Origin: Methanosarcina sp. MSH10X1
GTDB lineage: Archaea; Halobacteriota; Methanosarcinia; Methanosarcinales; Methanosarcinaceae
Length of the DNA: 64,000 nt
Direction: 5' to 3'
Assembly (NCBI RefSeq): GCF_004099695.1
Contig: NZ_SCHL01000005.1
Span: 186,001-250,000, forward strand
Part shown: one piece after another, positions 9,866 to 19,440 of the stretch
Numbering within the stretch: position 1 is the first letter of the stretch
Layout: the number at the start of each line of letters is the position of its first letter
Program-made: the position numbers and the translations under genes
Notes under the pieces: model-generated
The model's database searches: none
The model's input: the letters and a program-made list of their open reading frames with translations, nothing else
What the model was told of the DNA's origin: nothing

Positions 9866-10252
9866 ATGAAAATCAAGATCACTATTCCCACCGAAAGAAT
9901 CCATAACCCTATAATTTCCGAATCCATAGTCGAAACCGGAATCCTGATCAATATAATGGTTGCAAATATCGACTCAACCTACGGGGAATTAATTGCGGAC
10001 GTGAGTGATTTCAGATTCGATAAAATTAAAAGAGCCCTGGAATCCAGAGGGGCGATAGTTTCCATTCTGGACCGGCCCATTCACAGGGATGAAGAAGAAT
10101 GTATCGAGTGCGGAGCCTGTATCTCAGTCTGCCCAATGAATGTATATTCCTTTGACGGTTCCTGGAGTATTCTGGTAGATGAAAAGAAATGTATCCAGTG
10201 CGGCGTATGTATCAAAATGTGCCCGCATGGCGCTTTGAAACTGGGAGAATAA
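9866..10252 (+). CDS. NIL-domain 2[4Fe-4S] ferredoxin, partner of the sulfurtransferase
   Basis: This is the homologue of MA1822. The 128-residue protein has an N-terminal NIL domain (about 1-75, an ACT-like fold) and two CxxCxxCxxxCP clusters, CIECGACISVCP and CIQCGVCIKMCP, for two [4Fe-4S] centres. It is thought to supply electrons or sulfur to the adjacent DUF39 enzyme during homocysteine formation in the cytoplasm. The start lies 2 nt after the upstream stop, with AAGGAGG in the end of that gene serving as SD. Confidence 0.94.
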   Translation: MKIKITIPTERIHNPIISESIVETGILINIMVANIDSTYGELIADVSDFRFDKIKRALESRGAIVSILDRPIHRDEEECIECGACISVCPMNVYSFDGSWSILVDEKKCIQCGVCIKMCPHGALKLGE

Positions 10253-10590
10253 AGAGAGATGAGATAAGCTACAACGTTTATTTTATATGTATAGATTATC
10301 AAATCCCTTTTCTATTTTTCAGAAAGAGAAAAAAGATTCATTTGACAGGAATTTTATGTTCAAGTCAGTTAAAGGCAAAATCAATAATGTAAACAATTTT
10401 TAATTCTTCTTCTAAATTTTCAGTTTTATTTCGTGTTTATGCCAGTTTTTAGTAATTCTGCTCCAAAATCCAGTAATTTACATGGCTTGTACGAAATCTA
10501 GAAGTTACTGAATTTCAGAGCGGAGTTTTTTTCAGTTAAACTGCGTAAGTCCTTTTAACAACAGGCATAGATAAGAAATGAATTTTCTCG
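10253..10590. other. Intergenic region between convergent genes
   Basis: AT-rich, with no gene or convincing structure seen. It separates the homocysteine operon from the convergent repeat-protein gene. Confidence 0.5.
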
Positions 10591-12171
10591 TTATTCTCCC
10601 AGCTTACTATTATCTACGTCCTCTGAATTCGACTCACTATCACCAGTGTCCCCTGAATTATCCACATTATTTATTGTACTGCTCGAATTATCCACATTAT
10701 TTATTGTACTGCCCGAATTGTCTCCATTATTTACTGTATTATCTGAATTATCTCCATTATTTATTGTACTACCCGAACTATCTCCATTATTTATTGTACT
10801 ACCCGAACTATCCCCATTATTTATTGTACTACCCGAACTATCCCCATTATTTATTGTATTATCTGAATTATCTCCATTGTTTATCGTATTACCTGAGTTT
10901 TGCCCTATATTAACTGTATTGCCTGAAACATCTCCGTTATTCACCGTATTGTCCGAGTTATCTCCAATGTTAATGGTACTACCTGAATTATCTCCATTAT
11001 TTACCGTATTTCCGGAGTTCTGACCGGTATTAGCCGTATTACCTGACTCTCCGATGTTAATTGTGTTACCGGAATTTTGCCCATTATTCACGGTGTTTCC
11101 CGACTCTCCGGCGTTAATGGTATTTCCTGAATTCTGTCCGGCATTAATATTATTGCCCGAGTTCTGTCCCACATTAACAGTATTCCCCGACCCTCCGGTA
11201 TTAACTGTATTTCCCGAATTCTGTCCCGCATTAACAGTATTCCCCGACCCTCCGGTATTAACTGTATTTCCCGAATTCTGCCCTGTATTAACTGTGTTGC
11301 CTGAGTTCTGTCCACTATTTACTGTATTGCCTGAACTTTGCCCTGTGTTAATCGTGCTACCCGAGTTATGCCCGTTATTAACTGTATTGCCTGAGTTATA
11401 CCCGGTATTATCTGTATTTCCAGAATTCTGTCCGGTATTAACCGTGCTGCCAGCGTTCTGTCCTAGGTTAATAGTGGCTCCTGCATACTGCCCTATGTTA
11501 AATGTACTCCCCGCATACTGCCCTATATTAAATGTGCTCCCTGGATTCGTTCCGTTATTGAATGTACTTCCAGGGTTTGACCCATTGTTGAACGTATATT
11601 CTGTACTTGACCCATTATTGAACGTGCTTCCTGGATTCGTCCCGTTGTTGAATGTGCTTCCCGCGTTCGTTCCGTTATTGAATGTGTACTCTCCATTTGA
11701 CCCATTGTTTGAGTTGCTCTCTGAGTTTGATTCATTACCGGGCGTGTTGCCTGAGTTCTGCCCGCTACTTGCAGTATTCCTGGTACTCTTCCTAATGTTC
11801 ACAGAGTTTCTCGGGTTCAAGCTATTTTTAGAAACGTTTTCTGAGTTTAAGCCGTTGTTGACATTATTATCGAGATTTAGCGCATTATTGAAGGTTACAT
11901 TATTAAAAGTTACATTGTTAAAGATGTTCTCTGAACTAGGACCATTGTTAAAGGTTACATTGTTAAATATGACATTGTTAAAGGTGTTCGCCTGGTCTTC
12001 ACCTGCATTGGGTATAGTTTCGGTTTCCTGTTCCGAATAACTGTCATTCCATATGTTACTGCTGTTTCCCGTATCGCTATCGGCTGCTGCAACGGTCACC
12101 AGTGCTACAAAAAAGATTGAAATTAGAAGGTATCGTATCCTCTTTATTATATCAAATGTCTGTTTCCCCAT
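10591..12171 (-). CDS. Secreted decapeptide-repeat protein, Asn/Gly/Ser/Thr-rich
   Basis: The protein has 526 residues. A charged start followed by a hydrophobic stretch (about residues 10-30, RYLLISIFFVALVTVAAA) is a signal peptide. From about residue 60 to the end the sequence is built of 10-residue units of the type x-N-S-G-N-T-V-N-x-G, with early units using S-T-F-N-N and some 9-residue units. I count more than 30 copies. The strict period with alternating T/V/F and N suggests a beta-solenoid surface protein or adhesin. GGAGAG lies about 8 nt before the ATG. No C-terminal anchor is present, so it may be released or bound to the S-layer. I do not recognise a named family. Confidence 0.75.
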   Translation of the reverse strand: MGKQTFDIIKRIRYLLISIFFVALVTVAAADSDTGNSSNIWNDSYSEQETETIPNAGEDQANTFNNVIFNNVTFNNGPSSENIFNNVTFNNVTFNNALNLDNNVNNGLNSENVSKNSLNPRNSVNIRKSTRNTASSGQNSGNTPGNESNSESNSNNGSNGEYTFNNGTNAGSTFNNGTNPGSTFNNGSSTEYTFNNGSNPGSTFNNGTNPGSTFNIGQYAGSTFNIGQYAGATINLGQNAGSTVNTGQNSGNTDNTGYNSGNTVNNGHNSGSTINTGQSSGNTVNSGQNSGNTVNTGQNSGNTVNTGGSGNTVNAGQNSGNTVNTGGSGNTVNVGQNSGNNINAGQNSGNTINAGESGNTVNNGQNSGNTINIGESGNTANTGQNSGNTVNNGDNSGSTINIGDNSDNTVNNGDVSGNTVNIGQNSGNTINNGDNSDNTINNGDSSGSTINNGDSSGSTINNGDSSGSTINNGDNSDNTVNNGDNSGSTINNVDNSSSTINNVDNSGDTGDSESNSEDVDNSKLGE

Positions 12172-13069
12172 TTATCCATACTCTCCAAATTTTACTTAAT
12201 TCAATATACCCTTAAATAGTCGTATTTCAGATTATGCCCTGTAAGTAGCGCAAGATCCTTTATTATTCCATACAAATAGATAATCAAACAAATCTATAAA
12301 AAGAAACGTTATAATATATTTAAAAAATTCTGTAAATAAAAAGTTATCTAGGGCTTAAATTAATATTACTATAGTTTTAATATTCATAATAGGGTAACAC
12401 AAATTGATTCTTTCTGTTTAATCCTCATTTATTAAGGATTAAAGATTAATTTTTATATCAAAATCCGGCTGGGATTTAAATTCCAGGATTATTTATTTAT
12501 GTAACAAGTTGTGAAAAAAGAATCAGATATGTTTATATTCCTGAACCTTTTGGACCAGAATATAAGGATACAGAACCAATACAGAATCCACATAAACTGT
12601 AAGAAGTTACAATATTAGTAATTAAGATCACCAGAAGCTTATAAAACAGGAAGATTATAGCTTTCCAACCTGAGATATAAATCTTTTTACGATATCTCTA
12701 TTCAAATTTTTGATACTTTTTTTTGCTCAATTTTCTAGCTTATTCTTTGAATCTTTAGCATCTAGTTTTAACAGCTTAGTGAGCTTGAAGAATAGTCAAG
12801 GTTTCGTTATGGATACTGATTTCTATCTTGAAACTCTAATTATTTATACATAGAAACAAATAATTATAAAGTATAATTAAAAAAACATTCAGTAAAAGAG
12901 GTACTATACTAACTAAATTAAACAGTTTTCAGATAAATTCTAAAAATCCTGTGCGGGTCGATGTCCCTATTTTTTCTATTTTGGGGGCGAAGTAATCCGA
13001 ATTTCACTTTCTCAAAAAGGCACTGAAATTATAAAATAACCCTTACAGTTTTAAAAATAGGAGTAATTT
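12172..13069. other. Long AT-rich intergenic region
   Basis: About 900 nt separate two divergent genes. It must hold the promoter of the repeat-protein gene (minus strand) and of the DUF166 gene (plus strand). Many TATA-like stretches occur. I see no coding frame with a supported start and no clear RNA gene. Confidence 0.5.
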
Positions 13070-13876
13070 ATGAAGATCCTTGTACTCTATTCAGGCGAAC
13101 TTGGAAGAAAAGTTATCCAGAACCTGATCAACCCTGGGAATTTCTGCGTGTCCTGCGGAGAACTCTGCAACCACTGCAGGCAGGTCAGAAAGTCATATGC
13201 GAACCTGATCGTAGGCATTCATGAATTTCCAGAAGACCTGCCCACATTTATAGAAGAGCCCGATCAGTACATGCCTCAAAAGCTTCCGGAATGTGATCTT
13301 ATACTTGCCATTGGCATCCATCCCGACCTGCTTATGGCCCTTCCGGGCGTTGTGAAGAAGACAAAGGCAAAAGCTGTAATTGCGCCTGCTGAAGATTCAA
13401 AGAAAACTCCTGCAGGTGTCCTTGAGCAGCTCAGAAAAGAGCTTGAAGCCATTGGAGTTGAGTTTGAGGGACCAAGACCTTTCTGTGCGCTTGAGAAAAC
13501 CGGAAAACCCGTTATAGATGCATTCGTTGACCTTGGTTTCGGAAGACCTGTGCTCAGGATCGAGATGAGTCCAGACGGGAAGATGTTCATAGGCGCAGGC
13601 GTTCTCAGGGATGCTCCCTGTGGTTCCACCTGGTTTGTGGCAAAGAAACTCGGCTGGACTGACATTTCAGACTATAAAGAAACCATCTCAGGAGCCCACC
13701 ACTCCTATCCCTGCATTGCGAGTATGGACAAAGACCCCCAGTTGGGGGACACTATTCTTCACAAGGCGGGATATACTATAAGGGAAGCCGCAGAAGATGC
13801 AATGGAATGTGAAAAAAGAGAAAAATCAAGAATCTCGGTATCAAGCGGTAACGAGGCTTCAAGCTCCGGCCTCTAA
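13070..13876 (+). CDS. DUF166 family protein
   Basis: The 268-residue protein belongs to the archaeal DUF166 family, sometimes labelled as a methanogen thymidylate-synthase candidate. That role is not shown by the sequence. A Rossmann-like start (MKILVLYSGELGRKVIQNL) is followed by a cysteine cluster at 26, 29, 33 and 36 (C-x2-C-x3-C-x2-C), which could bind a metal or iron-sulfur centre. Later conserved parts are VIAPAEDSKKTPAG and a GAGVLRDAPCGSTWFVA segment. GGAGTAA precedes the ATG. The last 25 residues are low in complexity and probably disordered. Confidence 0.85.
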   Translation: MKILVLYSGELGRKVIQNLINPGNFCVSCGELCNHCRQVRKSYANLIVGIHEFPEDLPTFIEEPDQYMPQKLPECDLILAIGIHPDLLMALPGVVKKTKAKAVIAPAEDSKKTPAGVLEQLRKELEAIGVEFEGPRPFCALEKTGKPVIDAFVDLGFGRPVLRIEMSPDGKMFIGAGVLRDAPCGSTWFVAKKLGWTDISDYKETISGAHHSYPCIASMDKDPQLGDTILHKAGYTIREAAEDAMECEKREKSRISVSSGNEASSSGL

Positions 13877-13922
13877 ACTCCTGATTTCGTTTTCAAAGAA
13901 AAATTCCACAAAGGTGTTATTT

Positions 13923-14615
13923 TCAGGCTTGTGCCTGGAAATAAACCTCCTCATAAGGCTGCACTACTACAAATCCCTCTCCTTTGAAAGCCATCTGGAC
14001 TGACTCTCCGCTGCTTCTTCCAACCAGGGTTTTCAGGGAAATATCAGTTTTTATCTCAGGTTCCAGATTTCCTGACCAGGCAACTGTAGCATTGGGATCG
14101 GTAAAGACCGGGTGACCTGCGCTTACTCTGAGAGTTAGCGGGTCCTGATGGGTTGTAATGGCAACCATGCCGGTTCCTTCCAGTTTTATGTTGAAAAGCC
14201 CTCCTGTCATCATTCCTGCAACTCTTTTCAACAGTTTTATATCCCATTTTAGCGAGGTCTCAAAGGCAAGGAGATCGTTGCCATTTATGAAAATTGAGTC
14301 GTTTTCAAGTTTCAGGACTGAGACTTTTTTTCCTTTGTCGGCTAGGTAAAGTTTTCCTTTACCTTCGGCTTTTGTTAGGCTGGCGCCCTCTCCGGTAAGT
14401 GATTTTTTCACAAGTGTACCTATCCCATGTTCGAAAAGTCCTTCCCGTGTAAACACTATATCCCCTGTGTACGCAACCATCGAACCTCTTTTTGTCCAGA
14501 CCATTCCTTCAAGGTTAACTTCAAGCAAGCGTTCACGCTCTAACTCAAAAATTCCCTGGTTCAGATCCTTTTCTCCTGTGCTTTGAATAAAATCCTCTAT
14601 CGAATATCGTCCCAA
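13923..14615 (-). CDS. AIM24 family protein
   Basis: The 230-residue protein resembles the AIM24/TIGR00266 family, beta-rich proteins of unknown biochemical role found in bacteria, archaea and mitochondria. Typical features are alternating beta strands with GSMVAYTGDI, the repeated Gly-rich turns (GTGMVAITTH) and a C-terminal SGESVQMAFKGEGFVVVQP. Translation appears to start at TTG 14615, with GAGGAGAG 5 nt upstream. It converges on the DUF166 gene with 46 nt between stops. No signal peptide or membrane segment is present. Confidence 0.85.
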   Translation of the reverse strand: MGRYSIEDFIQSTGEKDLNQGIFELERERLLEVNLEGMVWTKRGSMVAYTGDIVFTREGLFEHGIGTLVKKSLTGEGASLTKAEGKGKLYLADKGKKVSVLKLENDSIFINGNDLLAFETSLKWDIKLLKRVAGMMTGGLFNIKLEGTGMVAITTHQDPLTLRVSAGHPVFTDPNATVAWSGNLEPEIKTDISLKTLVGRSSGESVQMAFKGEGFVVVQPYEEVYFQAQA

Positions 14616-14960
14616 TTTCTCTCCTCTTTTTATCTTTTAATTCCTTATCTCTTTTTACGCTATAATTCATTTATATTTTTTAAGAGTCCAATTGTTTATA
14701 CAGGAATATAAACTATTTGTAAATTTCAAAGGTCTTATCGAATTGAAAACCGGGGTTCTCAGAGTTTCTATGGCTTGAAAACAGGATAGATGACAGCTTT
14801 AATATCCGGTTTTTGTGCTCATTTTTCCAGCAGGTTCATATCTATTGGGTCAAATATATAATACCAATTATATGTTAATTGGTAACCGGTACCATTTTTA
14901 CGTTATCTGTTAGCGCCGGCGACTATGTAAGGGTTAAAAGCAAGCCAGGAGGGTTTCGGT
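14616..14960. other. Divergent promoter region
   Basis: AT-rich spacer between the AIM24 gene and the esterase gene on opposite strands. TATA-like sequence near 14860-14880 could serve the esterase. No gene is seen. Confidence 0.45.
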
Positions 14961-15935
14961 ATGAATCGGACCGACCAGACCATTAACTTACTCGAACCAG
15001 CAACCAGAGCATTTGTAGAAAATGTAAACAAGCAGGGTGGAACACCAATCTATGAGCTTTCCCCGAAAGACGCCCGTAAAGTCCTTTCAAATTTGCAGAA
15101 GGGTGAGGTAGCAAAATTACCCGCAGACATTGAAGACCTTGACATTCCAGCCGGTCCTAACGGACAGGTTTCGATCAGAATAGTCAGGCCAGAAGGAAAT
15201 AGAGAGATCCTGCCTGCTGTGATGTATTTTCATGGCGGCGGCTGGGTGCTCGGGGACAAAAATACACATGACCGATTAATCCGGGAAATTGCCGTCGGAG
15301 CCAGTGTTGCGGTTGTATTCGTCAATTTCACGCCATCTCCGGAAGCGCAGTATCCTGTACCGATTGAAGAGGCATATGCAGCGACAAAATACTTTGCAGA
15401 GAATGGGAAAGATCATAACCTGGACAGCTCAAAGTTAATTCTGGCTGGAGACAGCGTAGGCGCAAACATGGCAGCTGCTGTCCTCCTGCTGGCAAAGGAG
15501 AGAGGAGGCCCGAAAATTGCCTATCAGGTAATGTTCTATCCTGTTACGGATGCGAACTTCGATACCCCTTCATATCAGCAGTTTGCAACCGGGATCTGGC
15601 TAACCCGTGAAGCCATGAAGTGGTTCTGGGATAACTATTTGCCTGACGAGGAAACACGTAAGCAGCCGACAGCATCCCCGTTGCAGGCTTCGGTGGAGCA
15701 ACTCAAGGGACAGCCACCGGCTCTTATAATTACTGACGAGAATGATGTTCTTCGCGATGAGGGTGAAGCTTATGCCCATAAACTGATGCAGGCAGGCGTC
15801 AATGTTACAGCCGTTCGATACCTGGGAACTATACACGATTTCGTGATGCTGAACCCACTCGCGGGTACACCTGCTACTTGCAGTGCAGTCGGCATGGTCA
15901 ATGAAACCCTTAAGAGCATTTTTGGCAGATCGTGA
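14961..15935 (+). CDS. Alpha/beta hydrolase, hormone-sensitive-lipase type esterase
   Basis: The 324-residue cytoplasmic carboxylesterase belongs to the HSL/acetyl-esterase group. The oxyanion-hole motif HGGGW is in VMYFHGGGWVLGD. The nucleophile serine is in GDSVGANMAAA. The acid is expected in IITDENDVLRDEG and the histidine in GTIHDFVML. The family hydrolyses short-chain acyl esters, but the natural substrate is unknown. AGGAGGG lies about 8 nt before the ATG. It is a single gene with its own promoter region and a T-rich downstream region, and looks like the bacterial versions, so acquisition by transfer is possible. Confidence 0.92.
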   Translation: MNRTDQTINLLEPATRAFVENVNKQGGTPIYELSPKDARKVLSNLQKGEVAKLPADIEDLDIPAGPNGQVSIRIVRPEGNREILPAVMYFHGGGWVLGDKNTHDRLIREIAVGASVAVVFVNFTPSPEAQYPVPIEEAYAATKYFAENGKDHNLDSSKLILAGDSVGANMAAAVLLLAKERGGPKIAYQVMFYPVTDANFDTPSYQQFATGIWLTREAMKWFWDNYLPDEETRKQPTASPLQASVEQLKGQPPALIITDENDVLRDEGEAYAHKLMQAGVNVTAVRYLGTIHDFVMLNPLAGTPATCSAVGMVNETLKSIFGRS

Positions 15936-16474
15936 TAAAGCAGCGGTTTGGTTAATTTATTCTTAATTTATTTTTATTTATTCTTAATTTATTTTTAATT
16001 CATTTTTATTTACTTTTAATTATTTTTTACCCCAGAGAGTATTTATGATTTCTCTGCCGATATTATCGGTTACCCACAGTTATTCCTCGGATTTAAAAAT
16101 TATTAACTGCTGCATTTTTGTCATTTGCCGCGTCTTTAAAGATCTATTGTTTTGTCATGCAATTCTATATACCATGAGATTAATCGCGCCTTTATGTCCA
16201 AATATTTGTGAATATTACTACTTCTGGTTGATCCTTTATCAGGTTAGATTGTGCCAGAGAGCCTGAGCATGAGAGTCTGAGCATCAAAGTTTAGCATCAA
16301 TAGTTTGAGCATCAATAGTTTGAGCATATCACAGTCCAGTCATATGCAATCCAGACACATGATACATGCGGTAAATGCTTGAGTCAGTTATACAGGGCAT
16401 ACGTATATATCAGGTATGTGGGACAATTGTACAATATGCAATCTCATTCTCAGTTTTAATTTAAGAGGTAAAGC
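15936..16474. other. Intergenic region with T-rich terminator and short repeats
   Basis: The first 90 nt are T-rich with repeated cttaatttattttta-like words, fitting termination of the esterase transcript. Around 16260-16330 a short word gagcatcaatagttt occurs twice in tandem. No gene is supported. Confidence 0.5.
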
Positions 16475-16837
16475 ATGAAACCGAAAATTGATTCTACCAG
16501 TTTTGGTTCGATTACCGTAGATGGAAATACCTATGAATATGATATACTCATTCGCCTCAATGGGATGGTTGAAAAAAGAGAGAAAAAACTGTCAAAGGAA
16601 TTGTACGGAACCTCTCACAAGATCTCGCTTGAGGAAGCAAAGTACATCTATGAGGAAGGAACAGAAAAAATCATTATAGGGACCGGACAGACAGGTTTTG
16701 TGAAGCTTTCGGAGGAAGCTGAAGATTTTTTCAGGAGAAAGAAATGCGGCGTGGAACTTTTTCCAACTCCCTGGGCAATTGAGCGCTGGAACGGACTTGA
16801 AGGCAGAGTTACTGCAATGTTCCATATAACTTGCTAA
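16475..16837 (+). CDS. Mth938-like domain (DUF498) protein
   Basis: The 120-residue protein matches the Mth938/DUF498 fold (related to NDUFAF3 and AAMDC proteins in eukaryotes). Signs are the SITVDGNTYEYDILI start, HKISLEEAKYI, and IIIGTGQTGFVKLS, followed by a short C-terminal part. The molecular function is unknown. AGAGGT lies 6 nt before the ATG. It converges on the MscS gene. Confidence 0.85.
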   Translation: MKPKIDSTSFGSITVDGNTYEYDILIRLNGMVEKREKKLSKELYGTSHKISLEEAKYIYEEGTEKIIIGTGQTGFVKLSEEAEDFFRRKKCGVELFPTPWAIERWNGLEGRVTAMFHITC

Positions 16838-16895
16838 TTACTGGATGAATGGGTAGTCAGGTAGAGTCAGGTTAGCACCTGGTAGGTCAGCCCTG

Positions 16896-17804
16896 TCAAT
16901 ATAGCTCCTCCATGTCGTGCCTTTCTACCTGTGCCGTTATATCTTTTTCTATTGCACATTTACCGCTTTCTCCCCGTTTAATTTCTTTCGGTTTAGTTTC
17001 TTTTATATTTATATCCATCTGGGGGAACGGAATTTCAATTCCCTCTCTGTTATATGCCTCAAATATGCCGGCGGTAAGACTATTCTTTACAGCTAGAAAG
17101 TCCCCGGTCTTTGACCACGCTCTTAGCTGCAAATTTATCGAGGAATTAGCAAGTTCGGTAGTTACTACTGCAGGCTCGGGGTCCTGGAGAACAAGAGGGT
17201 GTTTTTTCATAAGATTGAGTGCTATTTCTATGGCCTTTTCAATGGCTGAGGAGTAACTTATTCCTACATCTACAGAAACTCTTCTCGTGGGCATCCGAGT
17301 CATATTAACAATGGAATTTCCCCAGACAAGCTTGTTAGGGATTGTTATGAGCTGATTGTCAGGGGTCAGGAGCTCGGTCGACATAATCCCTACGGCCCTT
17401 ACTTTTCCAGTCTGTCCGTTTACGGTCACAGTCTCTCCCATGTCGATAGGCCTGATTGCTGCAACACATACTCCAGCAGTCAGGTTCGTGAAGGTGTCCT
17501 GCATGCCCAGGCCGAGAACCAGGCCTATTACTGCAGAAATTCCTACTATATAACTATCAACGTCGAAATTCAGGCTCTTCAAGAAAGCAAGAATAACAAT
17601 CGCATAAAGGAGGACAGTTAATAAATGGGTGAGAAACTGGACGGTAAGGTCCGGAATCTTTGTTTTCCGTATTCCATTTCTGAAAATACGAATAAGATAT
17701 TTTGATAAAAAGAATCCCACGATAAGCACTATAATTGCGAAAATCAGCCTTGATACCGTTATCCCGGTATACGGAATTATCTGTTCCATTATCACATAGC
17801 TCAT
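16896..17804 (-). CDS. MscS family mechanosensitive ion channel
   Basis: The 302-residue membrane protein gates under membrane tension and releases solutes on hypo-osmotic shock. The first about 110 residues hold three hydrophobic segments (VSRLIFAIIVLIVGFFL; FLTHLLTVLLYAIVILAFL; and the pore-lining GISAVIGLVLGLGMQDTFTNL with Gly/Ala packing). The beta and alpha/beta cytoplasmic domain follows, with GQTGKVRAVGIMSTEL and IPNKLVWGNSIVNMTR. Length is typical of the compact MscS type. The final 35 residues are charged and probably disordered. Confidence 0.94.
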   Translation of the reverse strand: MSYVIMEQIIPYTGITVSRLIFAIIVLIVGFFLSKYLIRIFRNGIRKTKIPDLTVQFLTHLLTVLLYAIVILAFLKSLNFDVDSYIVGISAVIGLVLGLGMQDTFTNLTAGVCVAAIRPIDMGETVTVNGQTGKVRAVGIMSTELLTPDNQLITIPNKLVWGNSIVNMTRMPTRRVSVDVGISYSSAIEKAIEIALNLMKKHPLVLQDPEPAVVTTELANSSINLQLRAWSKTGDFLAVKNSLTAGIFEAYNREGIEIPFPQMDINIKETKPKEIKRGESGKCAIEKDITAQVERHDMEELY

Positions 17805-18147
17805 TTTTATCCTCTTCGCTTCTTATCTCTGTGCGGAAAAGTTCAAAAACGATTCTTATGCCGCTGTCCAGTCGATCCTGTAAAGAGTAGGACTTATAAA
17901 GAGTAAACTTATAAAGTAAGGTTCAGGATTATACTGATAGGATTTACTGTCTGTATAAAATACATTTAGTTTCTTTTATAAGTATCTTTAGAACTAACTC
18001 TCTTTCATCTGCCTTTGTAATCCGGAAAGTCTTTTACGGAGTAAATCTTTTCATAGAAGGAGTTTTAAAAATATACATGATTACAGAAATAATTCCAGAT
18101 GATTTAAATAATGCAATTAATTTTATCAAATTCAGGAAAGGTCAAGA
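17805..18147. other. Divergent promoter region
   Basis: Spacer between the MscS gene (minus) and a coiled-coil gene (plus). It contains a near-repeat of the word aaagagtaggacttata at about 17881-17905. No gene is seen. Confidence 0.45.
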
Positions 18148-19422
18148 TTGAAGTGGATTAAGAAACTCTTCGGAAAAAGAGAAGATTCCAGTGAGGAGAC
18201 CGGTCTCAAGGAAATCAATTTTGAAGATCTGCCTGCATGGCTGGATGCCAGGTCTCAAAAGATATCTTCCCGAGTAGAAAAGGACATGTCCGGCCTTTTG
18301 AGTGAATTTGAGGCCTCGCTTTCGGAACTCGAGGAAAGTAACTCAAAGCTTGCGGAAGCCAGAGTTGAGGGAGACTTTGATATCAGGGCTGTGAAGCGAG
18401 CGAAAAGTAACAGGGAAAATGTGACAAAACAGGTCACACTGTTGATAGATAAAATCAGGGTACAGGAAAACAGGGATTTCAGGGCTCTCGAAAACTTCTA
18501 TGGAGCAGCTACGCAGAGTCTTGAGTCCTGCCTGGAGCATATGAACCGAAGTTTCAGGTATACCAGAGTCGTTTTTCCTGAAGAATCAAAAGAAGTTAGT
18601 GAAAGTCTTGCCAGTCTGGGTGGAGTTTTTAAAGCGCTAAGGGAGGTAATTCTGGTAAATAAAAAGGAAATGGACTACCTGGAAACAGCTAGGTCGGATA
18701 TTAAAGAAATAAACGAGCTCTCAGCTTCAATAGCAGACGAAGAGCTGGAAATGGAATCCAGAATCCGAAGAGTCCAGACTTTGAGAACTGAAGCTTCCGA
18801 AGCCGGCAAGGCTCTCGAGGATTTCAGAAAAGGAGCTGCCTGGCAGAGTCTACAGAACCTGCAGGCAGAATTTTCTGCGGCAAGGGAGAAACTCAGGAAA
18901 GCCGAGGCAGGCTTGAGTTCTCTTATCCTTCCACTATCTGGCCATCTCTCAAGGATTAAAAAACTTCATGAAAGCAGCAGGTATACCCTGAAGCCGGAAG
19001 TAAAGAATCAGCTTGATATTTGCCTTGAAAACCCCGTAAAAGTCGATCCCTCTTTTTTCCCGGAGCTTCAAAAGATACTTGAGGATAACGCTCTGGATAT
19101 GCAGGCTCAGAAAAAAGAAAAAGCCCTCTTGCAGGTAAAAACTGCAATTTCAGCTTTTCCCGAACGAAAAAAGGAGTATCTTGAAGCTTTACAGGAATTT
19201 GAGGCGAAAAAAGCGGAAATCGAAAGTTCAGACACTGGAAAACTGGCCGAACTCGAACATAAGGAAGCAGAACTTCTGAGCAGAGCCCACTTGCTTGAAG
19301 AAGACGTTGAAGATTCCGAAAAGAAGCTTGCCGCTTTAAAGGAAGAATTTGAACACAGAAAGGAAAAGCTTCTTACCGATATCAATTTAATCGACAGCAA
19401 TGTAAAAATAAACTTCCAGTAA
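18148..19422 (+). CDS. Coiled-coil protein of unknown function
   Basis: The protein has 424 residues, rich in Glu, Lys, Leu, Ser and Ala, with heptad-like patterns over most of its length (about 40-110, 180-260 and 330-415). There is no signal peptide or membrane segment, so it is cytoplasmic. Translation starts at TTG 18148 behind GGAAAGG. I do not recognise a family beyond generic SMC-like or kinetochore-like coiled coils of methanogens. Its 3' end is followed directly by a repeat array with strong hairpins, which could end the transcript. Confidence 0.75.
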   Translation: MKWIKKLFGKREDSSEETGLKEINFEDLPAWLDARSQKISSRVEKDMSGLLSEFEASLSELEESNSKLAEARVEGDFDIRAVKRAKSNRENVTKQVTLLIDKIRVQENRDFRALENFYGAATQSLESCLEHMNRSFRYTRVVFPEESKEVSESLASLGGVFKALREVILVNKKEMDYLETARSDIKEINELSASIADEELEMESRIRRVQTLRTEASEAGKALEDFRKGAAWQSLQNLQAEFSAAREKLRKAEAGLSSLILPLSGHLSRIKKLHESSRYTLKPEVKNQLDICLENPVKVDPSFFPELQKILEDNALDMQAQKKEKALLQVKTAISAFPERKKEYLEALQEFEAKKAEIESSDTGKLAELEHKEAELLSRAHLLEEDVEDSEKKLAALKEEFEHRKEKLLTDINLIDSNVKINFQ

Positions 19423-19440
19423 GCCTTTTACAAAAATGGC

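Noticed and set aside
10646-12040. Long plus-strand frames with repeated Leu-Pro-Glu-Phe/Leu peptides
   Set aside because: They are antisense to the decapeptide-repeat gene and owe their length and periodicity to its repeats. No SD or signal peptide.
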